Source: Maribacter vaceletii (GTDB lineage Bacteria > Bacteroidota > Bacteroidia > Flavobacteriales > Flavobacteriaceae). From it: a stretch of DNA of 64,000 nt. The stretch covers positions 248,001 through 312,000 of the forward strand of contig NZ_RBIQ01000008.1 in NCBI RefSeq assembly GCF_003634105.1. The letters run 5' to 3'. Each line of letters starts with the position of its first letter. Position 1 is the stretch's first letter. The notes beneath the pieces are model-generated. The model did not search any database. It had not been told where the DNA came from and worked only from the letters and a program-made list of their open reading frames with translations. Positions 9,698-18,443 of the stretch are shown here, in pieces. Made by a program: the position numbers and the translations under genes.

Positions 9698-9750
9698 GAG
9701 CAATACCTTCAATGTATATTTTTACAATGAAGGTATTGCTCTCTTTTTTT
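9698..9750 (+). terminator. Rho-independent terminator after the decarboxylase gene
   Basis: A perfect 14-bp stem (GAGCAATACCTTCA at 9698-9711 with its complement at 9728-9741) and a 16-base A/T-rich loop are followed by CTTTTTTTT. It lies 33 bases after the decarboxylase stop codon and isolates that gene from the next one. Confidence 0.85.
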
Positions 9751-9859
9751 TATTCTAAAAAACTAAACATTTTATATTTTAAAATAATTATTTCTAAGTT
9801 TACTATTGTAAAAGGCACTATTTTATAATATCCAAATTAGCTAACAATCAAAATTTGTA

Positions 9860-10507
9860 ATGAAACACTTTATATTTTTTTTCTTTCTTAGTATTGCAAT
9901 ATATTCTCAAGCACCAGAAGCAGAGAATTTAGTTAAGATTCACGAAGCAACTACAATAGAAATTAATGCTATAGTAAATCCTATAAAAGGTTCTTTTGTT
10001 TATAATACAACCGAAAATAAAATGTATTTCTATAATGGAACAACTTGGGTAGAAATTAATGATTCCCAGCCTACCGCATATACGGGTCATTTTATTATTA
10101 CTGCTACAGGAGCTCAAACTATTTCTGACTTACCTTTTGAACCTAGTTCTATAACATTTGTGGCACATGCCAATATAGAAAGTACAACTATTAATAATGA
10201 TAATGGCGTTGGTAACAATTCTAATACTATTGTAAATGCATTTGGAACTATGAACGGCTATGCCAGAAATGATAACGGAACTATTAACCAACAAGTTATA
10301 TATGTTGGTGGTAACGGAACTTCAATTAATGATATATCTAGATATTCTAATGCTTCTCAATGTGTGGGTATACGTTATTCTAACCAAAATGGAGATAACA
10401 TTGGACTTACTACAGCCAATTTAACAGCATTTACTACTAATGGTTTTGTTATTAATGTAAGCAGCAGAGCAGATAATCTTTTAGTAATGTACACTGCTTA
10501 TAAATAA
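9860..10507 (+). CDS. Secreted protein of unknown function
   Basis: A 215-residue protein with a signal peptide (MKHFIFFFFLSIAIYSQ). Residues about 40-70 contain KGSFVYNTTENKMYFYNGTTWVEI, a short motif common in flavobacterial surface and trimerising adhesin-like proteins. The rest is rich in Asn, Thr, Gly and Ser and has predicted beta-strand character, with a single Cys late in the chain. I do not recognise a family for the C-terminal part; the asparagine-rich sequence suggests a cell-surface or fibre-like protein. The following gene starts 5 bases after its stop and may be co-transcribed. Confidence 0.75.
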   Translation: MKHFIFFFFLSIAIYSQAPEAENLVKIHEATTIEINAIVNPIKGSFVYNTTENKMYFYNGTTWVEINDSQPTAYTGHFIITATGAQTISDLPFEPSSITFVAHANIESTTINNDNGVGNNSNTIVNAFGTMNGYARNDNGTINQQVIYVGGNGTSINDISRYSNASQCVGIRYSNQNGDNIGLTTANLTAFTTNGFVINVSSRADNLLVMYTAYK

Positions 10508-10512
10508 GTACC

Positions 10513-11373
10513 ATGAAAAAAAAATCCAAACTATTTTTAGTTGCAACAATACTCTTTTTTGGGCTACTTATCTATTTAAAATATTTTGCTTCTGCAGGTG
10601 CAGATGGTTTAAGTACTTTTTTCCCTACTGTGGTAGTGTTAGTTCTTTTTGTTTGCTCCCTAATAGCTTTCCTATTTAGTTTTTTTACAAACTCCATTAA
10701 AATACCAATTCTTATCATTGCTCTTGGTGCTTTTGGGTGTATTGCAACCTTACTATATTTTAGTTTTGACTATACATCGCAACATAAAGAGCAGATAGAA
10801 AATAAAAAGAAGTGGATAAAAACAAAAAGCTTTAAAAATATAGAAAACGGCATTGCTTTTCAACATGTTTCTGGGACAATTAATGCATATACAGGAAATA
10901 CACCTATTGTAAACAACATACATATTGCTATAGAAAATGAAACAATATATGTTCCTTCAGAATTCTCTTATTCACCGTCAGATATTATACGTAAAGAGTT
11001 AAAAAATAGCACGATATCCTTAAAAAAACATTTAAAAAAGACATTTAGCTCTAATAAAGTTCTTTTAGAGTGTGATTTAAAAAAAGTTAATAACTCCAAT
11101 TTTAAAAACCTTCCTAATGAGAGTGAAATTTATAAGATAGAATTTTCTGGAAAAAATGAGAATTGTAGAAAAGCAATAGTAAATAATTGGCTTCCAAATT
11201 ATGAGAATACGCCAGAGGAAATTTTCTTTATTTCTAAAAGTGAAAAAGCAAATTCGTATCTTATTATTTTAATTAATTCCCCCATGTTTAGTATATCTGC
11301 TAATGTTTCTAAAATGGGAAGCTCAGATGTTAAAGACAAAAACAAATGGTATAACACTATATATTTTCTATAA
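10513..11373 (+). CDS. Membrane protein of unknown function
   Basis: A 286-residue protein with three N-terminal transmembrane helices (about residues 5-25, 38-60 and 65-85) followed by a hydrophilic, lysine- and asparagine-rich domain of about 190 residues that probably faces the periplasm. No known motif was found. The gene sits 5 bases after the secreted protein and 24 bases before the nucleotide cyclase gene, so the three may form one operon. Confidence 0.75.
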   Translation: MKKKSKLFLVATILFFGLLIYLKYFASAGADGLSTFFPTVVVLVLFVCSLIAFLFSFFTNSIKIPILIIALGAFGCIATLLYFSFDYTSQHKEQIENKKKWIKTKSFKNIENGIAFQHVSGTINAYTGNTPIVNNIHIAIENETIYVPSEFSYSPSDIIRKELKNSTISLKKHLKKTFSSNKVLLECDLKKVNNSNFKNLPNESEIYKIEFSGKNENCRKAIVNNWLPNYENTPEEIFFISKSEKANSYLIILINSPMFSISANVSKMGSSDVKDKNKWYNTIYFL

Positions 11374-11397
11374 AGGAAAAAATACATTTTACACAGA

Positions 11398-12447
11398 ATG
11401 AACTTTAGAAGTAAAAGAAGATTAATAATAGTTAGAGATTATGTAATTGGGTGGACTCTAGCATTTATTTTTTTATCTATTGTACGTGGTGTTGGTACTA
11501 TAGAAGTTGGTTCTGTACAGTTTGAGTTTTGGCATTCTATATTAATTTCTTTATCCTTTGGCTTCTTTTTCGGGAATATTTCTGGCTATGTACAAATATT
11601 TATAGAAGAAAGATTGTATAAAAAAATATCTATACTAAACTTTATAGTACTTAGATTAATTTATATAATATCATTACTTATACTAATTATAATTTCCTCC
11701 TATTTTATAGTAACTCAATTTCTGGGAGAAGCAAAAGGGATATGGGCATTTGCAATAGAGCCTGGGAGTGGAGCTATCTATTTTTATATTATAGTAACAG
11801 ATATTTTCTTGACTCTTTTAAGGCTAATTAATTTAATGTTGGGTAAAAATAATTTATGGCAACTTTTTTCAGGTAAATTTTATACACCAAGAGAAGAAGA
11901 AAGGATTTTTATGTTTTTAGATTTACATTCTTCTACAAAACATGCAGAAACTTTAGGACATTTAAAATATAGTAAATTAATACAAGATTGCTTTATGGAT
12001 CTAAGTGTTGTTATAGAAAACGAAGCCGAAATATACCAGTATGTAGGAGATGAAGTAATTTTAACATGGAAGTTAAAAGACGGACTTAAAAATAATAACT
12101 GCATAAACGCATTTTTTAATTTTAAAAATCAATTATTAAAAAAAGAAGCCTATTATATAAAAAATTACGGTGTAGTACCATTTTTTAAAGCAGGTTTAAA
12201 TTCTGGTATTGTAACAGTAACCGAAGTAGGTAAATACAAAAAAGAAATTGCCTATCATGGAGATACTATAAATACGGCTGCTAGAATACAAGAAAAATGT
12301 AATGCATACAAACAAGAGGTGCTCCTATCTGAAAGTCTAAAAAATACTTTAAACACCAATGTCTATGCTTTTAATAAACTTGGAAGCGTACTTTTAAAAG
12401 GAAAAGATAAGGAAGTTCTTATCTATTCTATTGCAGAAAACAAATAG
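11398..12447 (+). CDS. Membrane class III adenylate/guanylate cyclase
   Basis: A 349-residue protein: four or five transmembrane helices (residues about 10-150) followed by a class III nucleotide cyclase domain (about 170-345). Both metal-binding aspartates are present, D175 in FMFLDLHSST and D218 in QYVGDEVILTW, as is the transition-state pair N292/R296 in GDTINTAARIQ. The two positions that normally choose between ATP and GTP are non-canonical: Gln at the usual Lys position four residues before D218, and Ala seven residues before N292. Product identity is therefore uncertain. It probably makes cAMP or cGMP at the inner membrane; no cyclic-nucleotide receptor is adjacent. Confidence 0.85.
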   Translation: MNFRSKRRLIIVRDYVIGWTLAFIFLSIVRGVGTIEVGSVQFEFWHSILISLSFGFFFGNISGYVQIFIEERLYKKISILNFIVLRLIYIISLLILIIISSYFIVTQFLGEAKGIWAFAIEPGSGAIYFYIIVTDIFLTLLRLINLMLGKNNLWQLFSGKFYTPREEERIFMFLDLHSSTKHAETLGHLKYSKLIQDCFMDLSVVIENEAEIYQYVGDEVILTWKLKDGLKNNNCINAFFNFKNQLLKKEAYYIKNYGVVPFFKAGLNSGIVTVTEVGKYKKEIAYHGDTINTAARIQEKCNAYKQEVLLSESLKNTLNTNVYAFNKLGSVLLKGKDKEVLIYSIAENK

Positions 12448-12477
12448 GGGAGTAGTGCTGTATATTCTTCATTATAA

Positions 12478-12485
12478 TATCTTTG
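12478..12485 (+). promoter_or_regulatory. Promoter -7 motif of the second EamA transporter gene
   Basis: TATCTTTG matches TAnnTTTG exactly and lies 21 bases before the ATG at 12507, indicating an independent promoter rather than read-through from the cyclase gene. No clear -33 TTG was assigned. Confidence 0.5.
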
Positions 12486-12506
12486 CAATATTAAATTATT
12501 TGCAAG

Positions 12507-13361
12507 ATGGACTTAAGGAGGGCAATTTATTTTATGATGCTAAGTACAATAGCTTTTGCTTTTATGAATGTGCTTATAAAATATTTAACAGCCTATGATA
12601 CTTTTGAACTCGTTTTCTTTAGATCTTTAGGAACCTTATTCTTCACTTTTGGTATATTAATCCATAAAAAAATACCCATTTTAGGTACTCATAAAAAATT
12701 ACTCGTTCTAAGAGGCGTAGTGGGGGTAACATCTATGTCCTTGTTCTTTTTAGCAATACATTATATGCCAGTTGGATCGGCAGTTGGCTTACGCTATATT
12801 TCTCCCATTTTTGCTGCCATATTTGCCATTTTTATGCTAAAAGAAAAAGTAAAACCAGTACAATGGTTGTTTTTTTTAATGTCCTTTGTGGGCGTTATTG
12901 CTTTAAAAGGGTTCGATAAAAATGTATCTATTATAGGGTTTGTGTTTGCAATTGCAGCGGCTGCTACCAGCGGATTAGTATATAATATTATAAGAAAAAT
13001 AGGAGATAGGGAACATCCCGTAGTTATTGTAAATTACTTTATGTGCATTGCTACTGTAGTTGGTGGTGTATTAGCTGTTTTTAATTGGAAAACCCCACAC
13101 GGTATAGACATATTACTATTATCTAGTCTTGGTGTTTTAGGGTATGTAGGACAGTTATTTATGACCAAAGCGTTTCAGATTGGAGAAACCAATATTATAG
13201 CACCTATAAAATATATAGAAGTAGTTTTTTCTATTGTTGCTGGCGTTGGGTTTCTTGGAGAAGAATACACTCTTTTAAGTATTGTAGGAATGCTGCTCAT
13301 TATTACTGGAGTATTATTAAATATTTGGTACAAAAGAAAATTTAGCCCTGTACGTACTTAA
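12507..13361 (+). CDS. EamA/DMT family transporter
   Basis: A 284-residue inner-membrane protein with ten predicted helices in two EamA halves. Characteristic stretches are the N-terminal YFMMLSTIAFAFMNVLIKYL, a first-half end at GLRYISPIFAAIFAIFMLKE, and the second-half NIIAPIKYIEVVFSIVAGVGF with FLGEEYT. It is unrelated in detail to the EamA protein at 2569. The substrate is unknown; many relatives export amino acids or metabolites. It has its own -7 promoter motif and stands alone. Confidence 0.88.
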   Translation: MDLRRAIYFMMLSTIAFAFMNVLIKYLTAYDTFELVFFRSLGTLFFTFGILIHKKIPILGTHKKLLVLRGVVGVTSMSLFFLAIHYMPVGSAVGLRYISPIFAAIFAIFMLKEKVKPVQWLFFLMSFVGVIALKGFDKNVSIIGFVFAIAAAATSGLVYNIIRKIGDREHPVVIVNYFMCIATVVGGVLAVFNWKTPHGIDILLLSSLGVLGYVGQLFMTKAFQIGETNIIAPIKYIEVVFSIVAGVGFLGEEYTLLSIVGMLLIITGVLLNIWYKRKFSPVRT

Positions 13362-13364
13362 AGC

Positions 13365-13400
13365 TTTAGTTTATGTTTTTTTTGTTAGTTATAAACTAAA
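13365..13400 (+). terminator. Possible terminator hairpin after the EamA gene
   Basis: A 10-bp perfect stem (TTTAGTTTAT at 13365-13374 with ATAAACTAAA at 13391-13400) lies 4 bases after the stop codon. The T-run is in the loop rather than after the stem, so termination function is uncertain. Confidence 0.35.
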
Positions 13401-13474
13401 ATATACCATGTATACAGTTTTACTTTTCTTAAAGTTATTCAAGAACTATATTTAAGGTATAGAACGAGAACTGT

Positions 13475-13600
13475 ATGGAATTTAAATTTTCTTTAGTAGA
13501 ACTTTTAGGGACACTAAGTGTAACTATTGCTTTTTTTAGTATTCTAGTAATTAGTATTTCTATGTATGTACAAGCAACAAAAACAGATACAAAAGAGTAG
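13475..13600 (+). CDS. Candidate 41-residue single-helix membrane peptide
   Basis: An ATG at 13475 opens a 41-codon frame ending TAG at 13600. The product starts MEFKFSLVELLG, has one hydrophobic helix of about 20 residues (TLSVTIAFFSILVISISMYV) and ends in a hydrophilic tail rich in Thr and Lys. The composition is that of a genuine small membrane protein, but no homologue is recognised and there is no clear promoter. It abuts the long repeat-rich non-coding region that follows. Confidence 0.4.
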   Translation: MEFKFSLVELLGTLSVTIAFFSILVISISMYVQATKTDTKE

Positions 13601-13614
13601 TATCCAAATTTTCT

Positions 13615-13801
13615 ATTTTACATAATATAAATTATAGAACAAGCATAGTAAATTGGCGGATAGACCATTTTCGGTCTATTTTACATAGTTGCAGATATCG
13701 GCCTTTAGGACTATATCGTTAGCAATTATGTAAAAGACAATTTACGGGAAGCTTGTAACAAATTTGAAACCAAGTTGCTATAATTCTATATTATGTAAAA
13801 T
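13615..13801. repeat. Nested imperfect palindrome
   Basis: The outer arms at 13615-13637 and 13778-13801 begin ATTTTACATAATATA and pair over 23 bases with one extra base in the right arm. Inside, a 7-bp hairpin (ATAGACC/GGTCTAT, 13660-13679) is followed by a second inverted pair, TTTTACATAGTTGC at 13679-13692 against GCAATTATGTAAAA at 13722-13735 (one mismatch), whose inner parts pair with a 3-base bulge. Ends of the TTACATAA/TTATGTAA type recur in the hairpins at 23654 and 25481. Confidence 0.65.
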
Positions 13802-13850
13802 ATCCCTCAAGCTCTGAGAATCGATTAAAACTTACAACAGGGTTATCAAT
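13794..13850. repeat. Dispersed repeat, copy 1 (second copy at 24768-24833)
   Basis: This stretch shares the ordered blocks GTAAAATAT, CTGAGA and GATTAAAACT with 24768-24833, at roughly 70-75 % identity by eye. Both copies lie in non-coding DNA downstream of minus-strand genes. Confidence 0.45.
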
Positions 13851-14527
13851 CTTTTTTTAAGCGGTGCCTACGGCGCATATTTCATTTTGTCCCATAATTA
13901 GTCGTTATGTAAAATTGCCGCACAGCCAATCGCTCAATTGCTTTTTAAATTATAAAATGCTGAAATACGCATTTTAAATTTAAACACAATTTTCCAGCGC
14001 TTGCCAACGCCAAAAAAAGCAAAACTTTTAGATTTTTTTGAAATACACGATTTATAAGAAACTATACGTCAATAAATTTTTCACAAACATTTAGTCAGTT
14101 TGCTGCAAGAGCACAAAATTTAAGAAAAATAAATTTCTGTGCACTTACTACCATTTAGCCCCGTTTCAACAATTACTTTAAGTGCTTTTAATATTATGTC
14201 AAATAGTATGTAAGTTTTAGAGATTAAATATCTCTGAAATTTTAGGCCAGATGTAGCGTTGGCATTAACTAGTACGTTGTTTAAAGAAGTCTCCTTTCTT
14301 TTTTTCTAGATAAAAAAAGAAACAAAAAAATCAAGGCTTACAGATAATTTTGGAAACAATGTACGGGTCGGTCGCTAAATTTTAGGAAACATTGAAACTA
14401 ACCAAAATTACTAAAGGAAAATGCCTCAGAAAGCAAAAAAAACCATTAATTACAGTAACTAACCCCCTAAAATATAACGCTCCTCTCTCCTATTCTTTCA
14501 CCAAAATTTTATGAGGTCAGACAAGTT

Positions 14528-15979
14528 TTAATAAAATAATTTTGGAACCTTAAAGCCATCCGTTAACTTTTCTAATTCTTTCGCCATCTGTAATAATCGA
14601 TAATCATTCCATCTTTTACCATGAATTTGAACCCCAACAGGTAATCCTTTCTGAGTAATTCCAATAGGAATAACTACAATTGGGTGTCCAGGGATAGTAG
14701 AAGGAAAGTTGAAAGGAATAAATGCTTTTGTATAAGCTACTTTCTGCCCATTTATTTCAAATGGTAATCCAGGTTTTTGGTGTTTAAACGCAGAAGTTAT
14801 AGAAGCTGGGGTTATCCAAATATCATGTTTATTAAAAAAACTAGTAAAAGAATCTGATACATCATCTTTTTGTTCTAATGCGCTTGCATAATCATTTGGA
14901 GAACTTGTCGCACCTTGTCGCATTCCTTTAGCCCATTGACTATCTTTATATTTTGATTTAATAAATAGATATGAAATTAAACCTTTTAATGGTATGCGTT
15001 TCATAGCAGCAGCAAAATCGTAACCAGCTATTCTCCCCCAAAGATTAATAAGAGTGCCACTGCTATAACTAGGTTTTGATTGGATAAGTATGTGATTGGA
15101 TTGATTAATTTTGTTAAGAAAGGATTGATAAACATCCTTATAATCTTTTTCAAGAGTTAAACCATCTAAAGTTTCAGAAAAAGCTATAGTTAGTTTCTCT
15201 CCTTTATAAGTATACTTCTTTAATGCAACAGGAGGATTTTCTGAAGTGATTTGCCCTTCACTCCAAAGTACTTCCATTGCTAATATTAAATCATTTACAT
15301 TTCTTGCCAAAGGACCATTACTTATTAAATAGCGTCCTAATCTTGGTAAACTTGTTGTCACCATATTACCTCTATTTGGCAATGCCGTTTCTGTGGTACG
15401 AATACCACAGACACCGCAAAAGTGTGCCGGTACTCTAATGGAGCCCCCTGCATCTGTTCCTAGCTCTAGGGAGGTGAAACCAGAAGCTAATGCCGCAGCT
15501 GAACCTCCTGAACTCCCACCCACGACATGATTAAGGTTGTATGGATTGTTCGTCTGCCCAAACCATGGATTTGTTGACTGCCAATCTAAAGCATACAATG
15601 CCAAATTTGTTTTTCCAATAATTATTGCTCCAGCGTTTTTTAATCTTGTAACTAACTCTGCATCATTATTTACAATATTATTTTTTAATTTTGGGTTACC
15701 ATTTGAAGAGATTAAACCTTTTACATTAAAAGTGTCTTTTACTGTCATCGGTAATCCATGTAAAGTACCTAAGACTATTCCTTCTCTTAATAGTTGATCT
15801 TTCTTTTTAGCTTCATTTAAAATATCAGCCTCATTTCTTAAATCAACTACAGCATTGATAGTACTATTATAACTTTTAATATGCTCTAAAAATTGATTTG
15901 TTACTTCAACACAAGATATTTTCTTTTCTCTTATAAGTTTTGTTATTTCTGTTGCGCTTTTAAATACTATATTTTTCAT
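14528..15979 (-). CDS. Amidase signature family hydrolase
   Basis: A 483-residue amidase of the amidase-signature family. The catalytic triad is visible: Lys in GLPMTVKDTFNVKG, the cis-Ser in the hallmark GGSSGGSAAALASG and the nucleophile Ser in LGTDAGGSIRVPAHF. The C-terminal PGHPIVVIPIGITQKGLPVGVQIHG is also typical. These enzymes hydrolyse carboxamide bonds of varied small substrates; because no GatB or GatC lies nearby, a role in tRNA-dependent amidation is unlikely. No signal peptide is seen, so it is probably cytoplasmic. It is the last gene of a four-gene minus-strand operon (18092 to 14528), starting 10 bases after the DUF4386 gene. Confidence 0.9.
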   Translation of the reverse strand: MKNIVFKSATEITKLIREKKISCVEVTNQFLEHIKSYNSTINAVVDLRNEADILNEAKKKDQLLREGIVLGTLHGLPMTVKDTFNVKGLISSNGNPKLKNNIVNNDAELVTRLKNAGAIIIGKTNLALYALDWQSTNPWFGQTNNPYNLNHVVGGSSGGSAAALASGFTSLELGTDAGGSIRVPAHFCGVCGIRTTETALPNRGNMVTTSLPRLGRYLISNGPLARNVNDLILAMEVLWSEGQITSENPPVALKKYTYKGEKLTIAFSETLDGLTLEKDYKDVYQSFLNKINQSNHILIQSKPSYSSGTLINLWGRIAGYDFAAAMKRIPLKGLISYLFIKSKYKDSQWAKGMRQGATSSPNDYASALEQKDDVSDSFTSFFNKHDIWITPASITSAFKHQKPGLPFEINGQKVAYTKAFIPFNFPSTIPGHPIVVIPIGITQKGLPVGVQIHGKRWNDYRLLQMAKELEKLTDGFKVPKLFY

Positions 15980-15989
15980 AAATTATTTT

Positions 15990-16535
15990 TTAATTAAATC
16001 CTTCTATTATTAACCAAATCGCTAAAAACAATTCATTTAATATAATTGGTATTACTAATGCGTTTAATATTTCTACTTCAATTCCAAACAGTTTAAAAAT
16101 TGTTACTATAAAAAGTGCCAGCGTTGCAATAATTCCCCATATGGAGATAAACCTTGGAATAATTAGCGTTCTATATAATAAGATGTAGAATAATAAGGCT
16201 CCAAAAATGAAGAAATAAATTTGAACATCTCTGTATATAATATCTCTATAGCCTTGTAATGAAGGAATTATTAGAATTACCCCACCAAGAATCATTAATA
16301 GACCTTCAATAGTTCTGCAAACTAAATATAAGGAGGTTAGTTTTTTATTTTTTTCCGTTTTAAAAAAAGGTAACAGTAATAATGGTATTCCAATTACTGC
16401 TAACCCACTTATTATATCTGTGACAATTCCTAATGTAATATTTTTTGTGATTGAATAGGTTAGCATACTATACGCTGCTAAAATTAATACTCCTATTATT
16501 GATGCTCTATGTCTAGTTATAATACTATTCATCAT
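15990..16535 (-). CDS. DUF4386-like membrane protein
   Basis: A 181-residue protein with six hydrophobic helices. The end LIIPRFISIWGIIATLALFI followed by PIILNELFLAIWLIIEGFN matches the C-terminal pattern of DUF4386 membrane proteins, whose function is unknown. It is the third gene of the operon, 12 bases downstream of the MDR dehydrogenase gene and 10 bases upstream of the amidase. A second Met directly follows the first. Confidence 0.75.
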   Translation of the reverse strand: MMNSIITRHRASIIGVLILAAYSMLTYSITKNITLGIVTDIISGLAVIGIPLLLLPFFKTEKNKKLTSLYLVCRTIEGLLMILGGVILIIPSLQGYRDIIYRDVQIYFFIFGALLFYILLYRTLIIPRFISIWGIIATLALFIVTIFKLFGIEVEILNALVIPIILNELFLAIWLIIEGFN

Positions 16536-16547
16536 TTAATTCATAAT

Positions 16548-17660
16548 CTATTTAGTCATATCAATTATGATCCTGCCAGAAGCCTTGTGTGCCGAAAGGT
16601 GTTTTAAAGCTTCTTTCAATTTTTTAATTTCCAATGGAATGATTCTATCAACAGGAACTTTAATATTATTTTTAATTACAAAGGCATGCATATCGTTAAT
16701 AGTTGTCGAAGGAGGCTTTGCAGAAAATATATATCTTGGCCCAATTATTTTTGATAAAATTGACCGATACATAATATACCAAAGCATATGTATCACCTTT
16801 CTCCAGCTTAGTTTTTTTGAACCAATATATTTTTCAGGACCACAAACCGTTAAAAATCTACCTTTTTTATGTAAAACTTTTATAGCGATATTTTCTAATT
16901 CCTTGCCACCAACAGAATCAAAAACAAGATTTATTTTTTTATTTTGAGATGTTAGTTTTTTAACAAAGTTGTCTTTTGTATAATCAATAACATAATCAAC
17001 TCCATTGGCTTTAACCATTTCAATATTTCTAGTACTACATAAACCTATAACAATTGCACCCTTTGACTTTAGCATTTGGGTAATAACACTACCTATTCCT
17101 CCAGATGAACCAAGTACTAAACAATGATCTCCTTTTTTTACTTTTGAAGAAACAAGCATCCCATAGGCAACACAGCCTGCAACAATCATAGAAACCGCTT
17201 CTTGATGAGATAATGCTTTCGGTTTTATTCGAATATTCCTTTCATCCAAGCATCTATAGGTTGCCCATGAACCGTGTTCTCCTGCAACATTTGGGATACC
17301 AATGACTTCGTCACCAATTTTGAATTGAGAAACTTGCTTACCTATAGCTTCAATAACACCCGAAAAGTTAGTTCCCATAATATATGGTTTCTTTTCAGAG
17401 ACTTCTTTAGGTCCATAGAACCTTCCAATAGCTGTACCTTGGGCTACTGCAATATCATCGACATGAATTGTTGATGTTATTATTTTAACAAGCACTTCGG
17501 TACTATTAATTTTTGGAATTGAAACTGTCAGTTCCTTTATTTCATTAGGAATATTAGCAATTTTTGGTTTTTGTAATAATCCCATTGCTTTCATTTTTAA
17601 AGTAGTTGCCATTTTCTTTTTATTTATTGTTAAATCACTCATATTTGGCACTTTACTCAT
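16548..17660 (-). CDS. MDR-family NAD(P)-dependent oxidoreductase (quinone oxidoreductase-like)
   Basis: A 370-residue medium-chain dehydrogenase/reductase. An N-terminal GroES-like domain (residues about 30-170, with FSGVIEAIGKQVSQFKIGDEV) precedes a Rossmann domain with the nucleotide motif GSSGGIGSVITQML. The zinc-ligand residues of true alcohol dehydrogenases are not evident, so it belongs with zeta-crystallin/RTN4IP1-like reductases. The start is uncertain: Met23 (MKAMGLLQ) resembles the usual family start, so the first 22 residues may be untranslated. It is the second gene of the operon. The substrate is unknown. Confidence 0.85.
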   Translation of the reverse strand: MSKVPNMSDLTINKKKMATTLKMKAMGLLQKPKIANIPNEIKELTVSIPKINSTEVLVKIITSTIHVDDIAVAQGTAIGRFYGPKEVSEKKPYIMGTNFSGVIEAIGKQVSQFKIGDEVIGIPNVAGEHGSWATYRCLDERNIRIKPKALSHQEAVSMIVAGCVAYGMLVSSKVKKGDHCLVLGSSGGIGSVITQMLKSKGAIVIGLCSTRNIEMVKANGVDYVIDYTKDNFVKKLTSQNKKINLVFDSVGGKELENIAIKVLHKKGRFLTVCGPEKYIGSKKLSWRKVIHMLWYIMYRSILSKIIGPRYIFSAKPPSTTINDMHAFVIKNNIKVPVDRIIPLEIKKLKEALKHLSAHKASGRIIIDMTK

Positions 17661-17708
17661 AATAAACTACAAACATTGTTGGGAGCTAGCATATAATTTT
17701 TTTAAACT

Positions 17709-18092
17709 TTAAAATTCAACGTTTAAAGCAGTTAACCAATAACAAATTGCAATTACAAATGATAAAGGAGTCATATAAAAAAATTCTTTTTTGCTTTTTG
17801 ATAACAGGTTCATTAAAATGTTGAGAGATAGATAAACTGCGAAAAAATAACAAAACACATTCGCTATTTTATCCGAAACCCCAAAACTTATTAGTCCTCC
17901 ACATTGTAATAATATTAAAATTGCGAATGTTTGAATTATAACAGATAAGAGGGATATTATTCGTTCTTTCTTCGGGAGTACCTTATACTTGCCTCCCATA
18001 GCATATTCACCATAAGGAAGTCGTAGGGCCATTAAAATGTATAAAACTAGAACAATTGAAAAAAGGATGCTGCCAATTATTGATATTATCAT
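17709..18092 (-). CDS. Small four-helix membrane protein
   Basis: A 127-residue protein with four predicted transmembrane helices and the conserved-looking loop LPYGEYAMGGKYKVLPKKER between helices one and two. Similar small membrane proteins occur in Firmicutes and Bacteroidetes without assigned function. It is the first gene of the minus-strand operon, 48 bases before the MDR dehydrogenase gene. Confidence 0.7.
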   Translation of the reverse strand: MIISIIGSILFSIVLVLYILMALRLPYGEYAMGGKYKVLPKKERIISLLSVIIQTFAILILLQCGGLISFGVSDKIANVFCYFFAVYLSLNILMNLLSKSKKEFFYMTPLSFVIAICYWLTALNVEF

Positions 18093-18242
18093 ATTTTATC
18101 CTTTTTTTAGTATATCTTTTAAGTGCTTCATCTTGTTTTGTCAATTAATTCTGATATCAGTTCTTTTGTTTTAACATTTATATTTTGAGTTTTAAATAAG
18201 AACAAGTCTATTTATATTATTTTTGATTAAAATTAATATGGC

Positions 18243-18440
18243 CTACTTTATTAAATTATGGTGTAAATCATTAATTGCTTCAATAACACTTTTGCCATAC
18301 CCTTTTGTTATTGTATCGTTAGATGAATCATTTAGTGATACTTCGCAGCTATTATTAATCACCTCAAACTTTAAATAGTTGAGGCGATTAATTTCACCAA
18401 CAAATTCTTGCTCTATGATGTTTAGTGTTTCACAAAATGA
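18243..18440 (-). pseudogene. Frameshifted or start-less small gene after the M23 peptidase
   Basis: After the two stop codons that end the M23 peptidase frame, the same frame is open for 65 codons to the TAG at 18243. Its product has normal protein composition (FVGEINRLNYLKFEV, then GYGKSVIEAINDLHHNLIK) but no ATG. An ATG overlapping the end of the peptidase gene opens MIINNHF in another frame; restoring one T in the run of four T would join it to this frame and give a roughly 70-residue product. It is most likely a small gene broken by a single-base deletion. The family is not recognised. Confidence 0.45.
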
Positions 18441-18443
18441 TTA

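Larger units (their letters stand above)
13601..14527. other. Repeat-rich non-coding region
   Basis: No convincing gene is present. The region holds nested imperfect palindromes (13615-13801), a half-copy of the hairpin element found at 23654 and 25481 (CATAAT...CGTTATGTAAAAT at 13893-13915), a 12-mer CCGCACAGCCAA at 13918-13929 that recurs at 25655-25666, a 9-bp inverted pair TGCCAACGC/GCGTTGGCA at 14002 and 14256, and an A/T stem at 14295-14322. The pattern resembles cassette boundaries. It lies on the 3' side of the amidase operon. Confidence 0.6.

Noticed and set aside
14278-14330. Terminator at the A/T stem near 14295-14322
   Set aside because: The stem is only A/T homopolymer-like and is far from any gene end.
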